From: Marivivens donghaensis
GTDB taxonomy: Bacteria > Pseudomonadota > Alphaproteobacteria > Rhodobacterales > Rhodobacteraceae
DNA length: 64,000 nucleotides
Assembly: GCF_030410045.1 (NCBI RefSeq)
Contig: NZ_JAUFRA010000005.1
Coordinates: forward strand, 558,001-622,000
Reading direction: 5' to 3'
Positions 7,929 through 15,847 of the stretch are shown here, one piece after another; the first letter of the stretch is position 1, and every line of letters starts with the position of its first letter. Below the pieces are notes generated by a model that saw only the letters and a program-made list of their open reading frames with translations, did no database searches and was not told the DNA's origin. The translations under genes and the position numbers were made by a program.

Positions 7929-8951
7929 ATGCGCGTTTATTACGATCGCGATTGCGATGTGAACCTGATCAAAGAAGCTAAAGTTGCTATCCTCGGCTAC
8001 GGCTCCCAAGGCCACGCACACGCACTGAACCTGCGTGACTCTGGCGCGAAAAACGTTGTTGTTGCTCTGCGTCCGGGTTCGGCATCGGCTAAAAAAGCCG
8101 AAGGCGAAGGCCTCAAAGTGATGGACATCGCTGAAGCAGCAGCATGGTGCGACGTCATCATGTTCACCATGCCCGACGAACATCAGGCAGAGACCTACAA
8201 GAAATACGTTCACGACAACCTTCGTGAAGGTGCAGCGATCGCATTCGCTCACGGCCTGAACGTACACTTCGGCCTGATCGAGCCGAAAGCTGGCGTTGAC
8301 GTGATCATGATGGCGCCGAAAGGCCCAGGTCACACCGTTCGCGGCGAATACCTCAAAGGCGGCGGCGTTCCTTGCCTCGTAGCTGTTCACCAGAACGCAA
8401 CTGGCAAAGCTCTCGAAATCGGTCTGTCCTACTGCTCCGCTATCGGCGGCGGTCGTTCGGGCATCATCGAAACCAACTTCCGTGAAGAGTGCGAAACCGA
8501 CCTCTTCGGCGAACAGGCCGTTCTCTGCGGTGGTCTCGTTGAACTGATCCGTTGTGGCTTTGAAACCCTCGTTGAGGCTGGCTACGCACCGGAAATGGCA
8601 TACTTCGAATGTCTGCACGAAGTGAAACTGATCGTTGACCTGATCTATGAAGGCGGCATCGCTAACATGGACTACTCGATCTCGAACACTGCAGAATACG
8701 GCCAGTACGTCACCGGCCCGCGCATCCTGCCGTACGAGCAGACCAAAGCTGCGATGAAAGAAGTTCTGGCAGACATTCAGCAGGGCAAATTCGTTCGCGA
8801 CTTCATGTTGGAAAACGCTGTTGGTCAGCCGACCCTCAAAGCGTCGCGTCGTGCAAACGACGAGCACCTGATCGAAGCAACTGGTGCTAAACTTCGCGAA
8901 ATGATGCCTTGGATCTCCAAAGGCAAAATGGTCGACAAAGCGAAAAACTAA
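7929..8951 (+). CDS. ilvC: Ketol-acid reductoisomerase, class I
   Basis: This enzyme makes the second common step to valine, isoleucine and leucine: Mg-dependent alkyl shift and NADPH reduction of acetolactate. The protein of 340 residues is the short class I form. The Rossmann motif GYGSQGHAHALNLRDSG is near residue 24, with RPGSASA following as the cofactor-selective loop, and metal ligands lie in ETDLFGEQ near 190 and ECLHEVKLI near 225. AAGGAG sits just upstream of the ATG at 7929; the frame is open to 7827, but those codons lie in the AT-rich promoter region. Codon use is strongly biased, as expected for an abundant protein. Two hairpins follow the stop. Confidence 0.97.
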   Translation: MRVYYDRDCDVNLIKEAKVAILGYGSQGHAHALNLRDSGAKNVVVALRPGSASAKKAEGEGLKVMDIAEAAAWCDVIMFTMPDEHQAETYKKYVHDNLREGAAIAFAHGLNVHFGLIEPKAGVDVIMMAPKGPGHTVRGEYLKGGGVPCLVAVHQNATGKALEIGLSYCSAIGGGRSGIIETNFREECETDLFGEQAVLCGGLVELIRCGFETLVEAGYAPEMAYFECLHEVKLIVDLIYEGGIANMDYSISNTAEYGQYVTGPRILPYEQTKAAMKEVLADIQQGKFVRDFMLENAVGQPTLKASRRANDEHLIEATGAKLREMMPWISKGKMVDKAKN

Positions 8952-8960
8952 TTTGGCCGC

Positions 8961-8980
8961 GTGGCGGGAAAACCCGCCAC
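8961..8980 (+). repeat. Perfect hairpin after ilvC
   Basis: GTGGCGGG (8961-8968) and CCCGCCAC (8973-8980) pair around AAAA. There is no T-run behind it; it lies just before the true terminator and may protect the 3' end of the message. Confidence 0.7.
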
Positions 8981-8989
8981 CCCAAATGC

Positions 8990-9017
8990 AAAAGCGCCCC
9001 AAACGGGGCGCTTTTTT
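8990..9017 (+). terminator. Rho-independent terminator of ilvC, possibly bidirectional
   Basis: AAAAGCGCCCC (8990-9000) pairs with GGGGCGCTTTT (9005-9015) around AAAC and runs into T residues to 9017. The A-run on the other side allows use by glmM, which ends at 9038 from the opposite direction. Confidence 0.92.
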
Positions 9018-9037
9018 CATGTCTGGTGTCCTAGCGG

Positions 9038-10381
9038 TCAGGCTGCGGTTTGAACCTCGGCCACGATCCCGTCAACAACCTGCTCTAGCAGCGCCGCATC
9101 TTCGCATTCGGCCATAACACGCACGAGCGGTTCAGTCCCCGATTTACGGATCAACAGACGCCCTTTGCCGACCAAAAGACCCTCTGCATCCGCAATCGCC
9201 CGCTTCACGCTCTCTGCAGAGAGCGGATCACTGCCCGCCGAATAGCGCACGTTTTTGAGCATCTGCGGAACCGTCTCAAACGACTTCGTCAGTTCGCTGG
9301 CCTTCTTACCGGTCGCGATCATTGCAGCAAGGAACTGCAGACCAGCCAAGAGGCCATCCCCAGTCGTTGCAAAATCCGTCATCACGATGTGGCCAGACTG
9401 TTCACCACCGAGGTTATAGCCCCCTGCCCGCATCCGTTCGACGACATAGCGGTCACCTACGTTGGTACGCTCCAGCCGCAAACCGCGACCGTCGAGGTAA
9501 CGCTCTAGGCCAAGGTTCGACATCACCGTCGCAACCAAGGCACCGCCCGACAGACGACCTTCGTCCGCCCAACGTCCCGCCATCAGCGCCATCAACTGGT
9601 CGCCGTCAGCGACATTGCCCTTTTCATCGAGGATCATGATGCGGTCCGCATCGCCATCGAGGCAGATACCAACGTCAGCACCATGGCTCACGATTGTCTC
9701 AGCCGCAGTGCGTGGGCTGGTCGAGCCACAGTTTTCGTTGATGTTATAGCCGTTCGGCGCAACGCCAACGGGGATAACCTCTGCGCCAAGTTCCCAAAGA
9801 ACCTCGGGCGCAACCTTATGCGCTGCCCCGTTCGCGCAGTCGATCACGACCTTCAAACCCTTGAGGTTCTGCCCCTGAGGGAAGGTCGCCTTGACCCGTT
9901 CAGCGTAACGGAATCGACCATCATCGATACGCTTTGCACGACCGATATTGATCGACTGAGCGAGCTGGATATCCGCGAACACCATTGCTTCGATCTCGGC
10001 CTCAGCTTCGTCCGACAGCTTGAAGCCGTCAGGGCCAAAGAATTTGATGCCGTTGTCGTGGTGCGGGTTGTGGCTCGCTGAAATCATGATGCCAACGTCG
10101 GCACGCATTGTCGTGGTCAGCATCCCAACAGCAGGTGTCGGCACGGGGCCGAGCAAAAGAACGTTCATACCAGTTGAGGTCAGACCCGCCGTCAGAGCAT
10201 TTTCAAACATATAGCCCGACAGTCGCGTGTCCTTACCGATCACCACGCGGTGGCCGTTCGATCCGTCGTTGCGAAAATATCGCCCAGCAGCGGCCCCGAT
10301 TTTCAAGGCCATCTCAGCGGTCATCGGATATTGGTTTGCGGTCCCACGCACCCCATCCGTACCAAATAATTTACGAGTCAT
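9038..10381 (-). CDS. glmM: Phosphoglucosamine mutase
   Basis: Interconverts glucosamine 6-phosphate and glucosamine 1-phosphate on the way to UDP-GlcNAc for peptidoglycan and lipid A. The 447 residues match the family. The opening is RKLFGTDGVRGTAN; the phosphoserine loop is ISASHNPHHDNGIKFFG near residue 100; the Mg-binding loop is CLDGDADRIMILD near 243; and the phosphate-binding loop is RKSGTEPLVRVM near 420. Its ATG overlaps the folP stop by one base (TAATG), making it the last gene of folB-folP-glmM. This order is common in this bacterial group. Confidence 0.97.
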   Translation of the reverse strand: MTRKLFGTDGVRGTANQYPMTAEMALKIGAAAGRYFRNDGSNGHRVVIGKDTRLSGYMFENALTAGLTSTGMNVLLLGPVPTPAVGMLTTTMRADVGIMISASHNPHHDNGIKFFGPDGFKLSDEAEAEIEAMVFADIQLAQSINIGRAKRIDDGRFRYAERVKATFPQGQNLKGLKVVIDCANGAAHKVAPEVLWELGAEVIPVGVAPNGYNINENCGSTSPRTAAETIVSHGADVGICLDGDADRIMILDEKGNVADGDQLMALMAGRWADEGRLSGGALVATVMSNLGLERYLDGRGLRLERTNVGDRYVVERMRAGGYNLGGEQSGHIVMTDFATTGDGLLAGLQFLAAMIATGKKASELTKSFETVPQMLKNVRYSAGSDPLSAESVKRAIADAEGLLVGKGRLLIRKSGTEPLVRVMAECEDAALLEQVVDGIVAEVQTAA

Positions 10382-11385
10382 TAAAGTGTCCCAAACAATG
10401 CAGTCTGCAGGCTAATGGCCTGTCTGGTGTGCAAAGTATCATGGACTCGCACGATCTGCACCCCTTGGCGAATACCATCGAGCGCGACAGAGACCGATCC
10501 AGCCATCCTTTCGGCAGCATCCTGCGCACCGGATATTTCACCAATGAAACGTTTGCGGCTCGCCCCGAGTAGGATCGGACAGCCTAAGCTGTGAAAGATC
10601 GACAAGCGCCGCAAAAGCGCAAGGTTATGCTGTTGTGTTTTGCCAAAGCCAATTCCCGGATCGACAATGATCTGTGATCGCTTGATCCCGGCGGCGATGG
10701 CCACCTCAATACGTTCCGCCAGATAGTCATAAACATCTAGCACAACATCGTCGTAACGCGGGTCAGCCTGCATGGTTTCAGGTGTGCCCTGCGCGTGCAT
10801 CAGGCAGATCGGCAAACCAGTAGCGACTGCAACCTCGGCCATCGCTGGATCATAGGACATTGCCGACACATCGTTGAGGATCTTGGCCCCCAATTCGGCG
10901 GCCTTTGCAGCAACGGCTGCCTTTCGCGTATCAATCGAAACGCAAACTCCGCCATTCGCCAACGCCTCAACAACCTGCGCGACACGTGCCGTTTCTTCTT
11001 CGACAGGAACGACAACCGCACCAGGACGTGTGCTTTCCCCCCCAACGTCAATAATCGTCGCACCTTCGCGGATCATGGTTTGCGCTTGGGACAGCGCGTT
11101 TTCAGGGTCGATATATCGCCCACCGTCTGAAAAACTATCTGGGGTGACGTTCAGGATGCCCATGACCTGCGGCTCGTCCATCGACAGCCCCGCGATATCC
11201 CCACGGGGCGAAGCGATCGCATGCAGAACGCTCTGCGGAGCTTCGGTCACGGGGATAATCTCGGCAGCTTTGCCGCGTGACAGAACCTCAATCCGATCAA
11301 ACCAGCACCAGCCCCCCGCAATTGGCAGCGCGCCTGCAGGCCGCGCAGGGTCAGTCATCGGGATGGCGCGGTAATAATGGGTCAT
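10381..11385 (-). CDS. folP: Dihydropteroate synthase
   Basis: Joins p-aminobenzoate to the pterin pyrophosphate to form dihydropteroate. The 334 residues are longer than the usual 280 because of about 60 extra N-terminal residues. Core motifs are GILNVTPDSFSDGGRY near residue 75, GGESTRPGA near 119 and DPGIGFGKTQQHN near 253, with GASRKRFIG near 283, so the enzyme should be active. Its start overlaps the stop of the dihydroneopterin aldolase gene (ATGA). Having the two consecutive pathway enzymes coupled with glmM suggests a shared growth-linked unit. Confidence 0.95.
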   Translation of the reverse strand: MTHYYRAIPMTDPARPAGALPIAGGWCWFDRIEVLSRGKAAEIIPVTEAPQSVLHAIASPRGDIAGLSMDEPQVMGILNVTPDSFSDGGRYIDPENALSQAQTMIREGATIIDVGGESTRPGAVVVPVEEETARVAQVVEALANGGVCVSIDTRKAAVAAKAAELGAKILNDVSAMSYDPAMAEVAVATGLPICLMHAQGTPETMQADPRYDDVVLDVYDYLAERIEVAIAAGIKRSQIIVDPGIGFGKTQQHNLALLRRLSIFHSLGCPILLGASRKRFIGEISGAQDAAERMAGSVSVALDGIRQGVQIVRVHDTLHTRQAISLQTALFGTL

Positions 11386-12302
11386 AGCAGATGCTCCGCC
11401 GTCACCTCCGCCGTTCGAACGGGGATAGAGGCCGATGGCGCATCAGCACCGATTACCAAAAGCTCTGCAGCTTGCATGTGTTCAGCGAACCACGACACCA
11501 GCGCCAAGGCCTCACGCGGGCTGGCCGAGGGGCTTTCTACGGCATCGAGGACGATTTTCGACGGGGCCCAAACGCAAATTTGCGAATGTTTCATCGCCCA
11601 ATCCAATTCGGTCCGCGTCCCGACCACCATGCAACGCTTATCGCGACCAGCCAAAACCCATGCGTTCTGCTCAATGGCCAAGAGATCAATCCGACGCTGC
11701 GCCAATGCGGCAGCAGATTGTGGAGCCGTTGTATCGGCTGCACCAACGGCAATGATCAGCGGCGCCTTCTCTGCCGATAGCTCATCAATCCAGCCTTTGA
11801 GACGGTCGGACACGATGGCCTCGTTCGACAGATACAGAACCCGAGGATGCGGTACCTGAACGTGGTCTTGCCCTTTGCGAGCAACCTCTCCTTTGGCACG
11901 CACGATTTCGACGCCAAGGGAGAACGGACCGCGGTCTAGCTTTTCGATGCGAACAAAGACGCGCAGGGCTTGCGGTTCACGCAAGATGCGTTCGGCCACC
12001 CGTGCGGCCAAAGTTTCCAAAAGGTTGATCCGTTCGGCACCCAATTCGACATCAATGGATTCCGTAATCGTGTCGTAGGACAAAATCCGATCCACATCGT
12101 CGTCGATTTCGCCCGTCTGCGGCGCGACTTCGACCACGACGTTGAAACGCACCCGCTGAAGGTGCCCGCGTTCCTGCTGAAACGCACCAATTTCGACCTC
12201 AACAACATAGTCGCTCAGGGAAATACGGTCACAGGGTTGGGTTGCGCTGGCTTCGGCTCGTTCCGAGGGATGGGCAAAAGCCATGCGGATATCGTCGGTC
12301 AT
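11382..12302 (-). CDS. folB: Dihydroneopterin aldolase with extra C-terminal domain
   Basis: Residues about 25-140 form a FolB domain: ISLSDYVVEVEIGAFQQE at the start, LSYDTITESI in the middle and the catalytic-lysine region ERILREPQALRVFVRIEKLD. FolB cleaves dihydroneopterin to the hydroxymethyl pterin used before FolP. FolB alone is about 120 residues, so the last 160 are additional. That part (LYLSNEAIVSDRLKGWIDEL onward) looks like a globular alpha/beta domain, rich in Ala, with no motif I recognise. An N-terminal stretch of about 24 residues also precedes the fold. It is first in the folB-folP-glmM unit. Confidence 0.88.
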   Translation of the reverse strand: MTDDIRMAFAHPSERAEASATQPCDRISLSDYVVEVEIGAFQQERGHLQRVRFNVVVEVAPQTGEIDDDVDRILSYDTITESIDVELGAERINLLETLAARVAERILREPQALRVFVRIEKLDRGPFSLGVEIVRAKGEVARKGQDHVQVPHPRVLYLSNEAIVSDRLKGWIDELSAEKAPLIIAVGAADTTAPQSAAALAQRRIDLLAIEQNAWVLAGRDKRCMVVGTRTELDWAMKHSQICVWAPSKIVLDAVESPSASPREALALVSWFAEHMQAAELLVIGADAPSASIPVRTAEVTAEHLL

Positions 12303-12324
12303 TGTCGCACTTTCGGTCGTTCGA

Positions 12325-12347
12325 GTGTCGGCATACTAGGCCGACAC
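12325..12347. repeat. 8-bp inverted repeat upstream of folB
   Basis: GTGTCGGC (12325-12332) and GCCGACAC (12340-12347) pair around ATACTAG, between the wall hydrolase stop and the folB start on the minus strand. No T-run follows on either strand, so it is either a weak terminator for the hydrolase or an operator for folB. Confidence 0.55.
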
Positions 12348-12393
12348 CAAAGGGACAAGCGATCACGCACGCCCCTTTGGTTCCGAAACGCGA

Positions 12394-13074
12394 CTAGTTC
12401 GACGCCGTGCGGGTCGGCTGACGATAGAAAAGATGCGAGTCAATCGCCGCCGTCTGCGGGAAACGGCGGGCCCATGTCGGGTTCACGTTACGTGTGTGAT
12501 AGTGAGTTGCACCTGCGGTCAGGTCACGCGGCGCACCGTCGAGCAACAGGCGAGCGACCTTGCCCACCTCTTCCCACGCACCACGTTCGTTGATCGCTTC
12601 GGCGCGACCATCGCAGGTGTAGGAAAACTGGCAGGCGTGCAAACGGCCTGTGCCCTGATTAACAACACCACATACCGAATTCGGGTAAGCGCTGCTATCA
12701 ACACGGTTCAAGATCACTTCGCCGACAGCGAACTGACCTTTGAGGCTTTCACCGCGGGCTTCGAAATAAAGGGCTTCTGCGAGACATTCCCACTGGGCAC
12801 CGCCAGACGCGCTCGGCATAGCGTCGAGGGTCGCGGTTTCATACAGGCCAGCTGGGACAGTCGCGATGTTGCGCGCTTCGGGCGCGGGCGGGGTCGCCAG
12901 AGCAGTCATGCTCGACGACGAAATCTCTGCGATGGCTTCACGCTCTTGCCCCAGCAAAGAGGACAGGCGGCTCGCCAAAAGGTTCTGTGCGGACGCATAA
13001 GCGCTGCCCGACAAAAGAAGCGCCGCAGTCATTGCGGCGCGAATCGTCATAGTGACGAGTGACTTCTTCATCAC
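12394..13074 (-). CDS. SleB-family cell wall hydrolase, secreted
   Basis: A 226-residue exported protein with signal peptide MMKKSLVTMTIRAAMTAALL ending near ASAQ. The C-terminal 130 residues form a hydrolase_2 (SleB) domain: CLAEALYFEARGESLKGQ, VILNRVDSSAYPNSVCGVV, CQFSYTCDG and THYHTRNVNPTWAR, including the conserved Glu of YFEARGE. SleB domains are lytic enzymes acting on peptidoglycan; in this group they probably remodel the wall during growth. It appears monocistronic, following the PPDK-like gene with about 140 bases between. Confidence 0.9.
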   Translation of the reverse strand: MMKKSLVTMTIRAAMTAALLLSGSAYASAQNLLASRLSSLLGQEREAIAEISSSSMTALATPPAPEARNIATVPAGLYETATLDAMPSASGGAQWECLAEALYFEARGESLKGQFAVGEVILNRVDSSAYPNSVCGVVNQGTGRLHACQFSYTCDGRAEAINERGAWEEVGKVARLLLDGAPRDLTAGATHYHTRNVNPTWARRFPQTAAIDSHLFYRQPTRTASN

Positions 13075-13152
13075 TCTGCTCCGGTTTCACGCGGTCTGCC
13101 CCACGCTGGCCGGAGGGGACTACAAGAAACATTAGAACAGAGTCTACCCACC

Positions 13153-13178
13153 CATTCGTGCAAATTTAAACACGAATG
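13153..13178. repeat. 8-bp hairpin after the PPDK-like gene
   Basis: CATTCGTG (13153-13160) and CACGAATG (13171-13178) pair around ten A/T-rich bases. It lies about 40 bases after the PPDK-like stop; without a T-run it is at best a weak terminator. Confidence 0.45.
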
Positions 13179-13216
13179 AGTGTTCCAGCAACATATCGCG
13201 CAATGGTCGAAGTCGA

Positions 13217-15802
13217 CTACCGCATACTGTTTTTGCGAGAGTCAGAAATTGCCAATTGTGCAGCAGAAAGTCGCGCAGATGGAACGCGGAACGGCGAACA
13301 TGACACGTAATCAAAGCCTTGGCGGCGACAGAAGTCGATCGCGCTGCGGCTTCCGCCATGCTCACCACAGATCGAAAGCACCACATCGCGGCGACCCAAA
13401 CGCCCCCGTTCAGCCCCGATTTTGAGCAACTCACCGACACCTTCGATGTCGAGAGTATGGAATGGATCTTCGGCGTAAACATGCGCATTGACGTAGGATG
13501 ACATGAAACGGCCAGCGTCATCGCGCGACAATCCGTAGGTCATCTGGGTCAAATCGTTCGTACCGAAGGATAAGAATGCTGCGTATTGGACGATGTCTTC
13601 CGCCCGCAAGGCCGCACGTGGCGTTTCCACCATGACGCCATAGCGATAGGTGAAATTGGTGCCTGTCTCGGCCCGCACGTGACCCGCAACGGCGTCGATC
13701 CGGCTCTTGACCAGTTCAACTTCGCGCATCGCGCTGACGAGCGGGATCATGATTTCAGGGACCACAGGGTCACCAGAACGGCTCGCTTCAACGGTCGCTT
13801 CGAAAATCGCACGCGCCTGCATGTCGTAAATTTCGGGATAGGTCAGTCCCAACCGAACGCCCCGCATGCCAAGCATGGGGTTGTATTCGGACAGGGCTTC
13901 GACCCGCGCATTTACTTCGGACAGAGGCAAGGACAACTGTTCCGCCAATTCACGGTGGCCCGATTTGTCGGCGGGCAAGAATTCGTGCAAGGGCGGGTCA
14001 AACAGGCGGATGCAGACGGGTTTGCCCTGCATAATCTCGAACAACTCGATGAAATCGCCACGCTGCATCGGCAATAGGCGTTCGAGCACGGCGCGACGAT
14101 CCTCTGAGGTATGCGCAAAGATCATCTCGCGCATCACACCCAAACGGTCCCCTTCAAAGAACATATGTTCCGTGCGGCAAAGACCGATGCCTTGGGCCAG
14201 GAAGTTCCGCGCAGTTTGCGCATCGGCAGGCGTATCGGCGTTCGCACGCACGCCAATGTCGCGATATTCATCCGCCCATTTCAGCAATGTTTGGAACGCG
14301 TTATCCAGCGCGGGTTCTTCGAGCGTGGCCGTCCCTGCCAGAACATCGCCAGACGAACCATCGACGGTGATTACCTCACCCTCGGCAAATTCGCGGCCGT
14401 CAGGTGCGATCATCACGCGGCGTTTTTTATCAATCACGAGGTCGGAGGCGCCAACCACACAGGGCAGACCAAGCCCGCGCCCGATAACAGCAGCGTGGCT
14501 GGTGATACCACCCCGCACGGTCAGAACCGCATTGGCCGCATGCATCCCGCGAATATCCTCGGGCGTTGTTTCGCGACGAACAAGGATACAAGGCTCGCTC
14601 CGCGCGGCACTGGCCTGCGCATCATTCGCCGAAAACACAATGCGCCCGACCGCAGCGCCAGGGCTCGCCGCGATACCGCGAACGATCCGATCGCGTTCGG
14701 TCATCGGCGCAACCTGACGGTGGAGCAATTCAGACAGAACCGCAGGATCAACACGCATCACGGCTTCATCGGTCGGGATAATCCCATCTTCGGCCAATGC
14801 GACCGCAATACGCACCGACGCGCGGTTGGATCGCTGAACCCGAACACCGTCAAGGATATGCAACTTACCGTTTTCAATCGTGAATTCGATCTGCATTTCC
14901 TCGCGCAGACGAACACGAACCAATTCGCCAAATCGGACGAGCTCTGCGAACAACTCCGGCAGTTCCTCTTCGACGGATGGACCGCGCCCGTCTTGAACGA
15001 GGTAGAGTGCACCCTTCGCAGCAGACAGGGCCTCGCGGCCTTGGCTTTGGCTTAGGTAACGCCCTTTGATCCGACGTTCGCCTGTCACTTCGTCCACGAA
15101 TTGAATGACGCCAGACCCAGAGGTTCCCTGCCCCACACCCAAGGCGATCCGCTGAACGACGAGACCAAGTCCCGCATCAATCGGCGCACCTTTGGCCTGC
15201 CGCAAAAGACGTGCTGTTGTCCCATCCCACGCCCGCGCCATCGAACGCAGAACTTCGCCCAACTGTTGAACGGGGTCTTGGGGGAAAACCTCATCGGTTT
15301 CGTATTCGAAGGCATCCAACATCACGCGCACCGATTCCAGTGTCGGCGTGTCGGGCAGGTAGAACGGCTCTGGATCGAGGCGAGCCACCTGCACAGCATA
15401 GGACTGAATGAACCGCAGATAAATCGCGGTCGCCGCTTCTTCGCCGATTTCGGCGCACAGAGCAGCGTGGCGTTCGTCGTTCATTCCGATATTCAGAATG
15501 GCCGAAGGACCACCCCAATCGGGGTCTTGGCTCGACGGACGAACGGACAGAAGTGGCGCACCCCCAAAGGGCGCGATCAGCTCATCCATGTCAGGCATTT
15601 GACCGCGTGCAATATCGCGTACGGCGTCGAACGATAGTGCGACCGTCGTCGGCACCGGCATGTCCAAGCGCACCAAACGCTGCAAACATTTCGCCCGTCC
15701 ACCATGCACCGATGGAGACATCGAAGCGGTCGGGGTAATCAGGGTAATCGGGTCGTAAATACGGTCTTGCTGCACTGCGGCGAACTCCTTGCTGCGATGC
15801 AC
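13217..15802 (-). CDS. Pyruvate phosphate dikinase-like PEP-utilising protein
   Basis: The 861 residues have the PPDK plan: nucleotide-binding half, phosphohistidine domain and PEP/pyruvate barrel. The His domain is intact (RGGITSHAAVIGRGLGLPC near residue 430). Barrel residues look complete: GIGLCRTEHMFFEGD, RLFDPPLHEFLPAD, MVETPRAA, SFGTNDLTQMTYGLSRDD and SCSPFRVPSAR with the proton-donor Cys. The ATP half is divergent: where PPDK has a VRSGA-type loop this has SVRPSSQDPDWGGPSAI, and the segment matching GVAFTRNPSTGE reads SGVIQFVDEVTGE. It may be a second PPDK paralogue with altered nucleotide use, or a partner that handles only PEP. It follows glyS by 45 bases and is likely cotranscribed with it. 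Confidence 0.85.
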   Translation of the reverse strand: MHRSKEFAAVQQDRIYDPITLITPTASMSPSVHGGRAKCLQRLVRLDMPVPTTVALSFDAVRDIARGQMPDMDELIAPFGGAPLLSVRPSSQDPDWGGPSAILNIGMNDERHAALCAEIGEEAATAIYLRFIQSYAVQVARLDPEPFYLPDTPTLESVRVMLDAFEYETDEVFPQDPVQQLGEVLRSMARAWDGTTARLLRQAKGAPIDAGLGLVVQRIALGVGQGTSGSGVIQFVDEVTGERRIKGRYLSQSQGREALSAAKGALYLVQDGRGPSVEEELPELFAELVRFGELVRVRLREEMQIEFTIENGKLHILDGVRVQRSNRASVRIAVALAEDGIIPTDEAVMRVDPAVLSELLHRQVAPMTERDRIVRGIAASPGAAVGRIVFSANDAQASAARSEPCILVRRETTPEDIRGMHAANAVLTVRGGITSHAAVIGRGLGLPCVVGASDLVIDKKRRVMIAPDGREFAEGEVITVDGSSGDVLAGTATLEEPALDNAFQTLLKWADEYRDIGVRANADTPADAQTARNFLAQGIGLCRTEHMFFEGDRLGVMREMIFAHTSEDRRAVLERLLPMQRGDFIELFEIMQGKPVCIRLFDPPLHEFLPADKSGHRELAEQLSLPLSEVNARVEALSEYNPMLGMRGVRLGLTYPEIYDMQARAIFEATVEASRSGDPVVPEIMIPLVSAMREVELVKSRIDAVAGHVRAETGTNFTYRYGVMVETPRAALRAEDIVQYAAFLSFGTNDLTQMTYGLSRDDAGRFMSSYVNAHVYAEDPFHTLDIEGVGELLKIGAERGRLGRRDVVLSICGEHGGSRSAIDFCRRQGFDYVSCSPFRVPSARLSAAQLAISDSRKNSMR

Positions 15803-15847
15803 TTTAGAGCAAGCGCGATTCGCAGCAAGGGTAACGTGACGGTTTTA

